From positions 1 through 64,000 of the forward strand of contig NZ_JAOVZB010000006.1 in assembly GCF_025716875.1 (NCBI RefSeq): a DNA stretch of 64,000 nucleotides. Direction: 5' to 3'. The translations under genes and the position numbers were made by a program. Positions 53,986 to 63,486 of the stretch are shown here, piece after piece; positions within the stretch are counted from its first letter, which is position 1; every line of letters begins with the position of its first letter. The DNA is from Marinomonas sargassi. Lineage in GTDB: Bacteria > Pseudomonadota > Gammaproteobacteria > Pseudomonadales > Marinomonadaceae. Below the pieces are notes generated by a model, which made no database searches, was not told the DNA's origin, and was given only the letters and a program-made list of their open reading frames with translations.

Positions 53986-55965
53986 ATGCGTTCCAACGTC
54001 ACATTTAAAAAATCTTTACTGGCTCTTGCCATTGTCCAAGCGACAGCAATGAGCAGCATGGCTTTAGCAGAAGACACGGTACTTCTAGACGAACTAAAAG
54101 TGGAAGGTCGTGCAATCACTGAGCTTGACCAAGAAATCACAGCCGAAGATATTGAAAAAAGCCAAGCAACTGATCTAAAGGGACTATTCCAGAATAAAAG
54201 TGAAGTTACTGCTGGTGGTTCAGTCAACATTGGGCAAAAAATATATGTCCGTAACCTCGGCGAAGATTCTTTAAATATTACCGTAGATGGTGCTGAGCAA
54301 TCTGGTGGTGTCTTCCACCATGCTGGCCGTATTACTATTGAGCCAGAACTGCTAAAGCGTGTTGAAGTAGAAGCAGGCGCTGCAAACGCGACATCAGGGC
54401 CAGGTGCACTTGGTGGATCAATTCGTTTTGTCACCAAAGATGCTAGCGATTTATTAGACGACGATCAAAACGTTGGCGCTCTACTAAAATCCACTTTTAG
54501 CAGCAATGGAGAAGGACTAAAAAATAGTGCAACTGTATATGGCCGTACTGAATCAGGTAAAACTGAAGGGATGCTGCACATACTAGACTCTAGTCATGAT
54601 AACTATGATGACGGTGAGGGCAATGAATTAGAAGGAACAGAATTAGACGAAAGCCTCGGCTTTGTTAAGGTCAAAACTCAATTAACAGAAGAACAAGGCT
54701 TATCTGTCAGTTATGAATCATTAAAGAAAGCGGGTGACATGACATATAAGCCAGAATGGGCTTATAACACTACATTAACTAATAAAAACCCTCTTAGCGA
54801 TTCTGAAAGCACTCGTAAAACAACGACAGTAAATTATAACTTTACGGATTCCGAAAGCGACTTAATAGATACACAAGTAACGCTATATAAAACCAGAAAT
54901 GACTTAGACTCTGTTGATGGTAGTGACAACATAACAGGCTTCGTAGAAACAGTAGGAGTAACACTTCAAAATACAAGTATTTTAGATCAGCACGAACTAA
55001 CTTATGGTTTGAATCACCGAGAAGACGAGAGTAACTATAACAATAGTTCAAATACAGAGACTGGAACTGTAACAGGGCTATACCTTCAAGATAGCATTGA
55101 TGTTAACAAAAAGTTAACCATTTCTACTGGTGTACGATATGACCAATACGATCTTGATGACGTTAACAACCAGCAGCTAAAAGACAGTGACGTATCACCT
55201 AATATTGGAGCTGTAATCTATCTTACAGATCAGCTAAATCTAACCGCAAACTATTCCAAAGCTATACGTGGTCCTGAGATTAAAGATGCTTATAAAATCT
55301 CTGCTGGAGTAAGTAACTCTGATGATCTAACAGCTGAAACTGCTACTAACACTGAAATTGGTATCAATTATAAGAAAGGTTCTTTTTCTGTAAGTGGTGG
55401 GGTTTATGAGTCTGTTATCGAAGATGCCATTGGTACCGAGACTCCATGGGGTAAAGCCTACACCAACCTAGAAGAAGATATTGAAACAACTGGTTTCTAT
55501 ATAGATATTTCGTACCAACTAGAAAGATTAGCAGCTGGATTACATTTCCATAGTGCTGATACGATGCAAGGTGACCAAATAGTTACCCGTTATACCCACA
55601 GTTCAACGGCTACATCTATCGGTGACACTTTAGTTTTAAGCCTTGATTATCAAATGAGCCAAACATTTGAAGCTGGATGGTCTGCTGAATTTGTTAAAGG
55701 AATTCATGATATTGAACAATCTGTCAGCACTTACACCTTAACACTCGATAAACCTGGCTATGCTACCCACAATATCTATGCTAAGTGGCTACCTTTAGGA
55801 GATGACCAACTTACAGTTGCCCTGACTATTAACAATCTCTTTGATAAACAATATCTAAGCCATGCGTCTATGGAAGACTATAATGGCAATTCAGGATGGG
55901 AAGGCATTGTAGGGACTGCAGCTACAGGCCGTGACATCCGTCTAAGCGCTGCGTTGAAGTTCTAA
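53986..55965 (+). CDS. TonB-dependent outer-membrane iron/siderophore receptor
   Basis: 659 residues. Signal peptide ends ALA-ED (about residue 29). The plug domain includes VYVRNLGEDSLNITVDG-like (IYVRNLGEDSLNI) and GPGALGGSIRFVTKD, the typical plug end; the rest is a 22-stranded barrel ending in the aromatic/basic RLSAALKF. A TonB-box-like DTVLLDELKV follows the signal. Neighbouring siderophore-type ABC importer suggests a ferric siderophore or haem ligand; no haem-specific FRAP/NPNL motif was seen, favouring a siderophore. Confidence 0.88.
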   Translation: MRSNVTFKKSLLALAIVQATAMSSMALAEDTVLLDELKVEGRAITELDQEITAEDIEKSQATDLKGLFQNKSEVTAGGSVNIGQKIYVRNLGEDSLNITVDGAEQSGGVFHHAGRITIEPELLKRVEVEAGAANATSGPGALGGSIRFVTKDASDLLDDDQNVGALLKSTFSSNGEGLKNSATVYGRTESGKTEGMLHILDSSHDNYDDGEGNELEGTELDESLGFVKVKTQLTEEQGLSVSYESLKKAGDMTYKPEWAYNTTLTNKNPLSDSESTRKTTTVNYNFTDSESDLIDTQVTLYKTRNDLDSVDGSDNITGFVETVGVTLQNTSILDQHELTYGLNHREDESNYNNSSNTETGTVTGLYLQDSIDVNKKLTISTGVRYDQYDLDDVNNQQLKDSDVSPNIGAVIYLTDQLNLTANYSKAIRGPEIKDAYKISAGVSNSDDLTAETATNTEIGINYKKGSFSVSGGVYESVIEDAIGTETPWGKAYTNLEEDIETTGFYIDISYQLERLAAGLHFHSADTMQGDQIVTRYTHSSTATSIGDTLVLSLDYQMSQTFEAGWSAEFVKGIHDIEQSVSTYTLTLDKPGYATHNIYAKWLPLGDDQLTVALTINNLFDKQYLSHASMEDYNGNSGWEGIVGTAATGRDIRLSAALKF

Positions 55966-55980
55966 GAAAATCCCCTTTAC

Positions 55981-56014
55981 CGCCCAATTCATTAACCTGA
56001 GTTGGGCGTTTTTT
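55981..56014 (+). terminator. Terminator between TonB receptor and ABC importer genes
   Basis: CGCCCAA (55981-55987) pairs with TTGGGCG (56002-56008), then TTTTTT. May limit but not abolish read-through to the importer genes 20 bp later. Confidence 0.8.
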
Positions 56015-56034
56015 CGTATCTGGAGGATGCCATT

Positions 56035-57201
56035 ATGCCTTATTTACATTCTGTTAAAACCTTTATCAAAGCACTGCTTCTCTTGGTTATTTGTAGTGTT
56101 AGTTATGCCAATCAAACTTTTACAGTAACTGACCTTGCGGGTCGAGATGTGACATTTTCTTCTCAGCCTGAGCGTATTATCTTGGGTGACAGTCGTTACC
56201 TGCATGCACTATCTATCTTAGATCAAGAAGACCCAACCAAAAACGTCGCTGCTATGTTGTCCCGATTAGACTGGGTCGATTACGGTAGCTATGTGGAATA
56301 TCTAAAGCGTTTCCCAAACCTTAAAGATATTCCCATTATTGGCCGCTCTTCTGCGGACAGTTTCAGTATCGAAAGTGCCATTGATTTACGTGCTGATCTA
56401 GCCATCTTTAGTTTGGATGGCCACGGTCCTAATGCCCGCCATGCAAACACCATCAAGATTCTTGAAAAAGCTGGCATTAAAGTCATCTTTGTCGACTTCC
56501 GTAAGTCTCCTTTAGAAAACACACCTAAAAGCATTGCCCTATTGGGTAAAGTTTTGGGTAAAGAGGCAAAGGCACAAACTTTTCTTAACTTTTATGAAGC
56601 CCAGCTAAGCAAGGTTACCGACAAAATAAAGAGTCTGGATGCTAACGCCCCTGCTAAAGTTTTCATTCATAGTCGTGTTGGCGTGAAAAGTGGCTGCTGT
56701 GAGACTATGGCTCGCGGCATGATGGCCTCATTCTTTGATGCGGCAGGTGCACATAACATTTCTAAAGCCGTTGTTCCGGGTATTGCTGGTTTTATGGATT
56801 TAGAATACTTATTAACCAACCAGCCAGACCTCTATGTCGCCACTGCGGTAGGCTCGAAAGGTATGCCAAAAGAAAGTAAGGATGACGAACTTCCTTATGT
56901 CATGCTAGGTGCTGGCACTCCCAATGATTTTGCAGAAAAGTCTCTATACGACTCTATTAAGCGCTATAAGCTGAATCACTTAGAAGCGGTTAAATCAGGC
57001 CGCGCACATGCCCTTTGGCACGGTTTCTATAACTCCCCTCTCAATGTGGTTGCCGTACAAGTGGCAGCTAAATGGCTTTATCCAAAACACTTTAGTGACT
57101 TAGACCCAGAAGCAACGTTAGAGCATTTTTTCAATGAGTTCCAAGCCATTCCATTAACGGGTGTGTATTGGACAACTCTATCGTCAGATGAATATAAGTA
57201 A
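56035..57201 (+). CDS. Siderophore ABC transporter periplasmic binding protein
   Basis: 388 residues from the ATG at 56035 with GGAGG 8 bases before it; the in-frame extension to 56002 lies in the terminator. Signal peptide ends near SYA-NQ. FTVTDLAGRDVTF and RIILGD are the typical start of FepB/BtuF-type class III binding proteins, followed by the helical linker of that class. First gene of a three-gene importer. Confidence 0.88.
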   Translation: MPYLHSVKTFIKALLLLVICSVSYANQTFTVTDLAGRDVTFSSQPERIILGDSRYLHALSILDQEDPTKNVAAMLSRLDWVDYGSYVEYLKRFPNLKDIPIIGRSSADSFSIESAIDLRADLAIFSLDGHGPNARHANTIKILEKAGIKVIFVDFRKSPLENTPKSIALLGKVLGKEAKAQTFLNFYEAQLSKVTDKIKSLDANAPAKVFIHSRVGVKSGCCETMARGMMASFFDAAGAHNISKAVVPGIAGFMDLEYLLTNQPDLYVATAVGSKGMPKESKDDELPYVMLGAGTPNDFAEKSLYDSIKRYKLNHLEAVKSGRAHALWHGFYNSPLNVVAVQVAAKWLYPKHFSDLDPEATLEHFFNEFQAIPLTGVYWTTLSSDEYK

Positions 57202-57208
57202 CGACTAG

Positions 57209-58285
57209 ATGCCATTTATACAAAGGGCTAAGCCCCAAGAAGGACAAACACTCGCTAGCCAGTATCGACAATATATGAGTTTACGGCTCATTATATTGTT
57301 GGCACTGGCTGTCGGAACCCTACTCACCCTCGTCTATGATCTATCTGAAGGTCCATCTTCCCTCAGTTTCTTAGGCTTACTGCAAGGCTTGTGGTCTCCC
57401 GATTCACTGCCGATTACACAGCAAGTGATTATCTGGGATATTCGACTCCCCTATGCTCTTATGGCGATTTTAGTGGGTGCCGCGCTGGGATTAGCAGGTG
57501 CCGAAATGCAAACTGCATTGAATAATCCACTCGCTAGCCCATTCACCTTGGGTGTAGGTTCAGCTGCGACCTTCGGTGCTTCCCTTGCGATCGTGTTTGA
57601 TTTATCCCACCTTGGCATTAGTCAGAATTTTCTACTTCCCGTTTGTGCCTTTGCCTTCGCAGGTGCAACCTCTTTGATCATTCTGGGTATCGCGAATAAT
57701 CTGGGTGGCAGCATACACAGCGTTTTATTGTTCGGCATTGCCTTAATGTTTGGCTTAAATGCCATGGTTGGTGTTCTTCAATTTGTCGCGGATGAAGGTC
57801 AATTACAGCAAATTGTCTTTTGGACAATGGGGAGCCTTGCCCGTGCTGACATAGAAAAGGCCTCAATTGTCGCCATAGTACTGCTTGTTTGTTTGGTGTT
57901 TAGCTTACGCAATGCTTGGGCAATGACCCTACTAAGAAGCGGTGAAGAACAGGCCAAAAGTATGGGCATAAACGTCAAACGTTTAAGGGTAATCACCCTA
58001 TTACGAGTCAGTCTCTTGACCGCTGTGGCGTTAGCGTTTGTCGGGGAAATTGGCTTTATCGGCTTAGTTGCCCCACATATAGCACGAATGATAATTGGGG
58101 AAAGCCATAGGTTATTTCTGATTGGCAGTGCATTGTGTGGTGCATTACTGCTTTCTCTAGCATCAATTGCCAGTAAGAGCGTGATCTCAGGACTGGTGTT
58201 GCCAATTGGCATGGTAACCGCATTGGTCGGTATTCCTTTCTTCATCACGCTTATCTATCAGCATCAAAAACGTAATACATTATGA
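57209..58285 (+). CDS. FecCD-family ABC importer permease
   Basis: 358 residues, about nine to ten membrane helices. Family segments: IRLPYALMAILVGAALGLAGAEMQTALNNPLASPFTLGVGSAATFGAS is split across residues 73-120, and GFIGLVAPHIARMIIGESHR near residue 275 is the EAA-type coupling loop. Probably acts as a homodimer, as only one permease is encoded. Starts 7 bp after the binding-protein stop and overlaps the ATPase gene by 4 bp. Confidence 0.93.
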   Translation: MPFIQRAKPQEGQTLASQYRQYMSLRLIILLALAVGTLLTLVYDLSEGPSSLSFLGLLQGLWSPDSLPITQQVIIWDIRLPYALMAILVGAALGLAGAEMQTALNNPLASPFTLGVGSAATFGASLAIVFDLSHLGISQNFLLPVCAFAFAGATSLIILGIANNLGGSIHSVLLFGIALMFGLNAMVGVLQFVADEGQLQQIVFWTMGSLARADIEKASIVAIVLLVCLVFSLRNAWAMTLLRSGEEQAKSMGINVKRLRVITLLRVSLLTAVALAFVGEIGFIGLVAPHIARMIIGESHRLFLIGSALCGALLLSLASIASKSVISGLVLPIGMVTALVGIPFFITLIYQHQKRNTL

Positions 58286-59052
58286 ATCTAAACCTCGACC
58301 AAATTAGCATCTCCTACGGTAAAACGAAGATTCTATCGGACATCACGACTGGCTCTCTTCAAAAGGGGAATGTGATTGCCCTACTTGGCTCGAACGGCGC
58401 TGGGAAATCCACCTTAGTCAAAGCCCTTGCAGGTCTTGTCCCTTATCAAGGAAAAGCAAGCTTAGGTGATTTAGAGTTTGCACAGATGACCCAAGAGCAA
58501 AGGCTGGCATTGATTGGCTATGTACCGCAAACCTTACCTCAAGCCAGTAGTTTACTGGCTTATGAAGTGGTGAAAAGCGCCGCTAATAGCTTGTTAAAAA
58601 GTCAGTCAGTCAGTGCTATGGAAGAGGCGATCGAAGAGGTATTCCAAAAGCTGAAGATTAGTCATCTCGCCCTTTTACCTATGCACAAGTTATCAGGTGG
58701 ACAAAAACAAATGGTGAGTTTAGCTCAGGCTATTGTACGCCAGCCAGAGCTGTATTTACTTGATGAACCCACTAGTGCATTGGATTTAAATTGGCAAATT
58801 CAGGTATTAGAAACCGTTAGAAATGAAGTAAAGAAGAACCAAAGCACAGCGGTTTTAGTCTGCCATGATATCAACTTAGCATTGCGCTATTGTGACCATA
58901 TTCTTCTTCTAAACCAAGGGCAGCTTTTAAGCTCCGGTTTACCTAAAGAATGCCTTACCCCAGACACTTTGGCTAAGGCTTATCAAGTCAGTGCTAGGGT
59001 CGAAACCTGCTCCCTAGGCCGACCAATGATCTTGGTCGATCATGCCTTATAA
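58282..59052 (+). CDS. Siderophore ABC importer ATP-binding protein
   Basis: 256 residues. Walker A GSNGAGKST (near 36), Q-loop VPQTLPQ, ABC signature LSGGQKQMVSLA (near 138), Walker B LYLLDEPTSALD (near 160), switch His in VCHDINLALRY. FepC/BtuD-type. Coupled by ATGA overlap to the permease. Its stop is 10 bp from the convergent regulator gene end. Confidence 0.94.
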   Translation: MNLNLDQISISYGKTKILSDITTGSLQKGNVIALLGSNGAGKSTLVKALAGLVPYQGKASLGDLEFAQMTQEQRLALIGYVPQTLPQASSLLAYEVVKSAANSLLKSQSVSAMEEAIEEVFQKLKISHLALLPMHKLSGGQKQMVSLAQAIVRQPELYLLDEPTSALDLNWQIQVLETVRNEVKKNQSTAVLVCHDINLALRYCDHILLLNQGQLLSSGLPKECLTPDTLAKAYQVSARVETCSLGRPMILVDHAL

Positions 59053-59062
59053 AAACGCCCCT

Positions 59063-59959
59063 TTATAAAAGAGCCGTATTTTTGAGCATGTTCTTAGCTG
59101 TATCAAGGTGTTTTGCTAAGGCGATTGTTGCACCTTGATAATCCTTCATTAACATACAAGCCATGATATCGATGTGCTCTTTTACCGCCACGGTATTTCG
59201 CTCTCTTTCTTTATTTCTCTCCCATTGATAATGGTAGTGATATATAAAGCTGATCACCGTATAGAACTCACTGATAAATGGATTAGGACGAGCTTCTTGA
59301 AGTAAGAAATGGAAGCGCTCATCTAACTTAGGAAAGGATTCATAGTCATCATGCATTCTTGGCATAAGATTCTTATGATCAATAAAAAGCTCATTTAATT
59401 GTCCCCAATAATCACTCGAATCAGGCAGGCTCATAAAGTGTGACAGGGAGTTCATTTCAAAAAGATATCTAAGTTCATGCAATTGGTCGATAAAATTTTC
59501 ATCGAACTTCTTCATTTGCCACTGGGATCTGGGGTTCTTTTCGATTAAGCCAAAACGTGAGAAACGAATCAAAAATTCCCTTACGACAACCGTACTACTT
59601 TCCGATTGACGCGCTAATTCAAGCTCCGAGAACTTATCTCCTGATTTAAGTGCGCCACTCTGAATCAAGCCAAGAAAGTATTCTTCCACTATTTTTTCTT
59701 TGGGCTTACTTAGCTTGCTAACATCAAAAAAGTGTTCCTTTTTAGGCATAGAAAGCAGCACTTTTCCGGAGTCAGATTTAAGTACAACCTCCTGTTCTTC
59801 AAGGTATTCAATGGCCTTTCTCACCGTAGTTCGACTGACACCGAATAACTCAGCTAGAGCAACATCGGAAGGCAAAATATCGCCAACTTGATACTTTTTA
59901 TCAATGTCCTCAAGCAGCTGATTTACAAGCTTTTGGAATAACGAATTTTTACGACTCAC
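59063..59959 (-). CDS. GntR/FadR-type regulator with two predicted winged-helix domains
   Basis: 298 residues, longer than a normal FadR-type regulator (about 230-250). Residues 1-70 form a GntR winged helix (GDILPSDVALAELFGVSRTTVRKAIEYLEEQEVV in parts). A second GntR-like winged helix seems present at about 85-150 (IVEEYFLGLIQSGALKSGDKFSELELARQ... VVVREFLIRFSRFGLIE). The C-terminal FCD ligand domain (about 165-290) has the helical pattern and metal-site histidines (HFLLQEARP, KEHIDIMACM). GTG start. Divergent from the second TRAP system, its probable target. Confidence 0.8.
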   Translation of the reverse strand: MSRKNSLFQKLVNQLLEDIDKKYQVGDILPSDVALAELFGVSRTTVRKAIEYLEEQEVVLKSDSGKVLLSMPKKEHFFDVSKLSKPKEKIVEEYFLGLIQSGALKSGDKFSELELARQSESSTVVVREFLIRFSRFGLIEKNPRSQWQMKKFDENFIDQLHELRYLFEMNSLSHFMSLPDSSDYWGQLNELFIDHKNLMPRMHDDYESFPKLDERFHFLLQEARPNPFISEFYTVISFIYHYHYQWERNKERERNTVAVKEHIDIMACMLMKDYQGATIALAKHLDTAKNMLKNTALL

Positions 59960-60457
59960 TTAAGATAAAACCTCAGAACCTTCTTATTTTAGCCCTCCTT
60001 TATAACACATGATAAACATGGATGAAATCATACTAAAGTAGGGTTTTTAATATATAAAAAACAACATTTTTCAGAATTTATGGGTTATATGTTTTTATTA
60101 TGTGGATTTTATAATTAAAAAACAGTTGATCTTTGGTTTTTTCATTTCTATTCTTTGCACAAATAAATATAAAAACACATTAGGTATTACTCATTATGAC
60201 TTCATCCGCTCCTATACCTCTGCCACAACTCACCCTAGTTAATCTAGCTAACAAACTTTTAGCATCAGAATTAAATAGTGGATAAACCTATTTGAAACAT
60301 AGTTAGCTATGTTTCATTGGTCTTATGCCGTGGAGTACCTAGTCTCCCAAGCATCTGACAAGCATGGCTCCTTTTTGTTAAAGGAACCTCAGTGTCACTT
60401 CAGGAAAATGCCTTGTTTAGTGACTCAACCTCAAATAACAATAAAACAGGTAATTGT
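59960..60457. other. Long divergent control region of TRAP system 2
   Basis: About 500 bp without a clear gene. Seen: a very A+T-rich segment (60040-60190); a 29-codon frame at 60196-60285 beginning MTSSAPIPLPQLTLVN that might be a leader peptide or remnant; a hairpin GAAACATAG-TTAG-CTATGTTTC (60294-60315); and TCCTTT-TTGTT-AAAGGA (60369-60385) shortly before the gene. It should hold promoters of both divergent units; no FadR-type operator was clearly recognised. Confidence 0.5.
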
Positions 60458-61483
60458 ATGACTAAGATCTCTCACCCAGCATCTAAGAAAGCAACGCTAT
60501 TAAGCAAAATTTCACGACGCTCACTCTTGGTTGCCGCTTCTGTGGCAGCGGTAAGTTTCGGTTTACCCACTATGGCAAATGCCGCAACCACATTAAAATG
60601 GGCTCACGTTTATGAGTCTGGTTCTTCTTACCATCAAGCCATTCTTTGGGCGGCGGATGAAGTAGCTAAAAAAACCGACGGTCGAGTTCAAATTAAAGCC
60701 TTCCCAGCGTCTTCCCTTGGTAAAGAAGTTGAGTTGAATGAGGCGCTTGATTTTGGTTCTGTCGATATTATCTATACGGGTGATATTTTTGCTGCTCAAA
60801 CCTACCCAGCAATGAAAATCTCTTCTTTCCCATTTGCTATTCGAGATTTCAATCATTGGAAAAGCTTCCGTGATAGCAGCTTGTACAAGACTCTTGAAGC
60901 AGGTTATGAAAAGAAATCTGGTCACGATGTCGCAGGATTCACTTATTACGGTGCTCGTCACGTTACGTCAAACTTCCCAATTAAATCGCCTAAAGATATG
61001 GAAGGCATGAAAATTCGTGTACCAAACGCACCTTTGTTTTTAATGTTTCCAAGAGCGGTAAAAGCAAACCCTAGCCCTATGGCCTTCTCTGAGGTTTACC
61101 TAGCGTTGCAACAAGGCGTGGTTGATGGTCAGGAAAACCCACTGCCAACGATTCAATTCAAAAAGTTCTATGAAGTACAAAAGTACATCAACCTAACGGG
61201 ACACATGACCAACTCGCTGTTAACGATTTTGTCGACTTATACGAAAAACAAAATCAGCAGCGAAGACTATAAAGTTCTGACGGATATCACAGTCCAAGCC
61301 GCTCAAAAAGCTTCGAATGAAATTAATGACGCTGAGCAGAACCTAGTAAGCTGGTTTAAGGATCAAGGCACTATGGTGCAAGAAGTTGATACCAAACCTT
61401 TCATGGATGCTCTTAAGCCTTACTTAACCTCTCAGGATAATGGTTTCACCCCGGCTCAGTTTGCTGAGTTAGAAGCACTTTAA
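60458..61483 (+). CDS. TRAP transporter substrate-binding protein (DctP family), system 2
   Basis: 341 residues from the ATG at 60458 with AGG 7 bases upstream; the longer frame to 60392 is not used. The signal contains a twin-arginine-like KISRRSLLVAASVAAVSFG and is cleaved near ANA-AT. The mature protein matches DctP/SiaP: TTLKWAHVYESGSSYHQA, MEGMKIRVPNAPLF with the conserved carboxylate-binding Arg, ALQQGVVDGQENPLPT. Different subtype from system 1. First gene of dctPQM. Confidence 0.92.
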   Translation: MTKISHPASKKATLLSKISRRSLLVAASVAAVSFGLPTMANAATTLKWAHVYESGSSYHQAILWAADEVAKKTDGRVQIKAFPASSLGKEVELNEALDFGSVDIIYTGDIFAAQTYPAMKISSFPFAIRDFNHWKSFRDSSLYKTLEAGYEKKSGHDVAGFTYYGARHVTSNFPIKSPKDMEGMKIRVPNAPLFLMFPRAVKANPSPMAFSEVYLALQQGVVDGQENPLPTIQFKKFYEVQKYINLTGHMTNSLLTILSTYTKNKISSEDYKVLTDITVQAAQKASNEINDAEQNLVSWFKDQGTMVQEVDTKPFMDALKPYLTSQDNGFTPAQFAELEAL

Positions 61484-61508
61484 TTTTTTGTATCAAGAGG
61501 GGAACCTG

Positions 61509-62084
61509 ATGATTACTCAACAGGAAACACAGCAAGCTGATCCAAATGGCTTGCCTCCCCTCGATTTGATTGATGAGAATCAGGTCGAGGAAAAGTTTAA
61601 GTTTAATTTCTATGATTTACCCGCCATGCTGTTTTTTTGGGTCTTGGTTATCATCGTCTTTCTACAGTTTTTTACTCGCTATGTGTTAAATGACTCACTT
61701 GGCTGGACAGAAGAAATTGCGCGCTTCCTATTGGTGCTGGTTGGTTTTATTGGCTCAGTAACCGCAGTAAGAAAAGGTAGCCATATTTTTTTAGAGTTTC
61801 TATACCGTTATACGACTGCGTCTGTAACCAAACTCTTAGTTTTATTCTCAGATTTAGCTAGCGCCAGTTTTTACGGTTTTTGTGCCTATCTTTCGTTTCA
61901 AGTCGCCCAGCGTATGGGGCAATCACTGGTTTCGATTCCTATGCCGAAGTCCTATCTATACTGGACGATTGGCATCTGCTTTGTGCTTATGGCTTGCCAC
62001 TCAGCTCTATGGCTTTTTAGACACCTACAACTCAAAAATGATGAGTTAGTAAATCAAGTTAATAGCCAAGTATTACCCGATTAG
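61509..62084 (+). CDS. TRAP transporter small permease subunit (DctQ), system 2
   Basis: 191 residues from the ATG at 61509, which has AGGGG 6 bases before it. A 40-residue soluble N-terminus is followed by four hydrophobic segments; SLGWTEEIARFLLVLVGFIGS is the DctQ signature W-EE-AR. Located between dctP and dctM with 25 and 14 bp gaps. Confidence 0.92.
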   Translation: MITQQETQQADPNGLPPLDLIDENQVEEKFKFNFYDLPAMLFFWVLVIIVFLQFFTRYVLNDSLGWTEEIARFLLVLVGFIGSVTAVRKGSHIFLEFLYRYTTASVTKLLVLFSDLASASFYGFCAYLSFQVAQRMGQSLVSIPMPKSYLYWTIGICFVLMACHSALWLFRHLQLKNDELVNQVNSQVLPD

Positions 62085-62098
62085 GTTTAAGGATTTTT

Positions 62099-63376
62099 AT
62101 GTCAATTCTTTTCATGTTTCTCGTTTTATTTGTACTCCTTATTATCGGTGTACCCGTCGCAGTGTCTTTAGGCATCGCTTCTATCTTATTTATTTTGTTT
62201 GAAGGCATGCCCAGCATTGTGGTTTTACACACCATGGTGAATGGCGTAAATAGCTTCACCCTAATCGCTATCCCCTTCTTTATTTTGGCTGGCCATTTAA
62301 TGAATACGGGGGGCATTACCAACCGTATTTTCGCATTTGCAAGATCTCTAGTGGGTTGGCTTCCGGGTGGACTAGGCCATGTAAATGTTGGTGCTAGTGT
62401 TATTTTTGCAGGCATGTCTGGGGCAGCGGTTGCCGATGCAGGCGGATTAGGGAATGTTGAAATCAAAGCGATGAAAGATGCAGGCTACGATACTGATTTC
62501 TCTGTTGGTATTACTGCGGCATCATCAACAATCGGGCCTATTATCCCACCCTCTTTACCACTCGTTATATATGGCGTAATCGCCGATACCTCCATTGGTC
62601 AGCTGTTCGCCGCTGGACTAATACCCGGGTTATTAATGGCCTTTTCTTTAATGGTAATGGTGTCTTGGTTTGCTAAAATCCGTAACTATCCAAAAGACGA
62701 TAAGTTCCGACTTAGTGTTTTATGGATTAGCTTCAAAAGAGCCGTTTTACCTCTCATGACGCCAGTTATCATTGTTGGTGGTATTTCAACAGGGATATTT
62801 ACTCCGACAGAAGCCGCCGTTGCCGCTGTGGCCTACTCAATCTTTCTAGGGTTGTGTGTGTATAAAACTCTGTCTTTTAATAATATTTTAAGAGTTTCCC
62901 AAGAGACGATTGAAACAACCGCGTCCATATTAATGATAGTTGCGACTTCCACTATTTTTGCTTGGATTCTAACCGCTAATCAATTCGCAACCTTCTTCGC
63001 TGAGCACCTATTATCTTTTACTGATAATAAAGTTTTGATCCTACTTATCATCACCTTATTGGTACTCATCATTGGTTGTTTTATGGAAACCATTGCCGCT
63101 ATTACCATCTTGGTACCTGTGCTGCTTCCAGTAGCCATCGAAATTGGTATCGATCCTGTACATTTTGGCATCATTTTAATTTTGAATTTGATGCTGGGAC
63201 TTCTCACACCACCTGTTGGCATGGTGCTGTATGTTCTCGCGAAAGTATCTGATACACCGTTTGAGCGTTGCGTTATTGCAACCGCTCCGTTCCTCGTGCC
63301 CTTGGTCACTGTATTGTTATTGCTGACTTTTATCCCAGCATTTTCAATGTGGCTTCCTACTCTTATTTATCGTTGA
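62099..63376 (+). CDS. TRAP transporter large permease subunit (DctM), system 2
   Basis: 425 residues, about 12 hydrophobic segments. NSFTLIAIPFFILAGHLMNTGG, GMSGAAVADAGGLGNVEIKAM, IGPIIPPSLPLVIYG and FTPTEAAVAAVAY are the typical DctM landmarks in order. AAGGA lies 6-7 bases before the ATG. Ends the dctPQM operon. Confidence 0.95.
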   Translation: MSILFMFLVLFVLLIIGVPVAVSLGIASILFILFEGMPSIVVLHTMVNGVNSFTLIAIPFFILAGHLMNTGGITNRIFAFARSLVGWLPGGLGHVNVGASVIFAGMSGAAVADAGGLGNVEIKAMKDAGYDTDFSVGITAASSTIGPIIPPSLPLVIYGVIADTSIGQLFAAGLIPGLLMAFSLMVMVSWFAKIRNYPKDDKFRLSVLWISFKRAVLPLMTPVIIVGGISTGIFTPTEAAVAAVAYSIFLGLCVYKTLSFNNILRVSQETIETTASILMIVATSTIFAWILTANQFATFFAEHLLSFTDNKVLILLIITLLVLIIGCFMETIAAITILVPVLLPVAIEIGIDPVHFGIILILNLMLGLLTPPVGMVLYVLAKVSDTPFERCVIATAPFLVPLVTVLLLLTFIPAFSMWLPTLIYR

Positions 63377-63390
63377 GAGTTGCACCTTTG

Positions 63391-63430
63391 GGAAGGCCCA
63401 CTGAATAAGTGGGTTCTTCTCTTTTTTTAT
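63391..63430 (+). terminator. Terminator after TRAP system 2
   Basis: GAAGGCCCACT-GAATA-AGTGGGTTCTTC, stem with G-T pair, followed by CTTTTTTTATTT. Confidence 0.8.
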
Positions 63431-63486
63431 TTACGTATAGTATCCCTAAGCTGAAACACCATAATTTAAACGGAATTTAATCTACT

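Noticed and set aside
56002-56034. Upstream extension of the ABC binding protein
   Set aside because: The extension is encoded by the terminator hairpin after the TonB receptor gene; the ATG at 56035 has GGAGG at the right distance.
57799-58248. 149-codon frame antisense to the FecCD permease
   Set aside because: Shadow of an intact permease gene; no promoter or ribosome-binding site.
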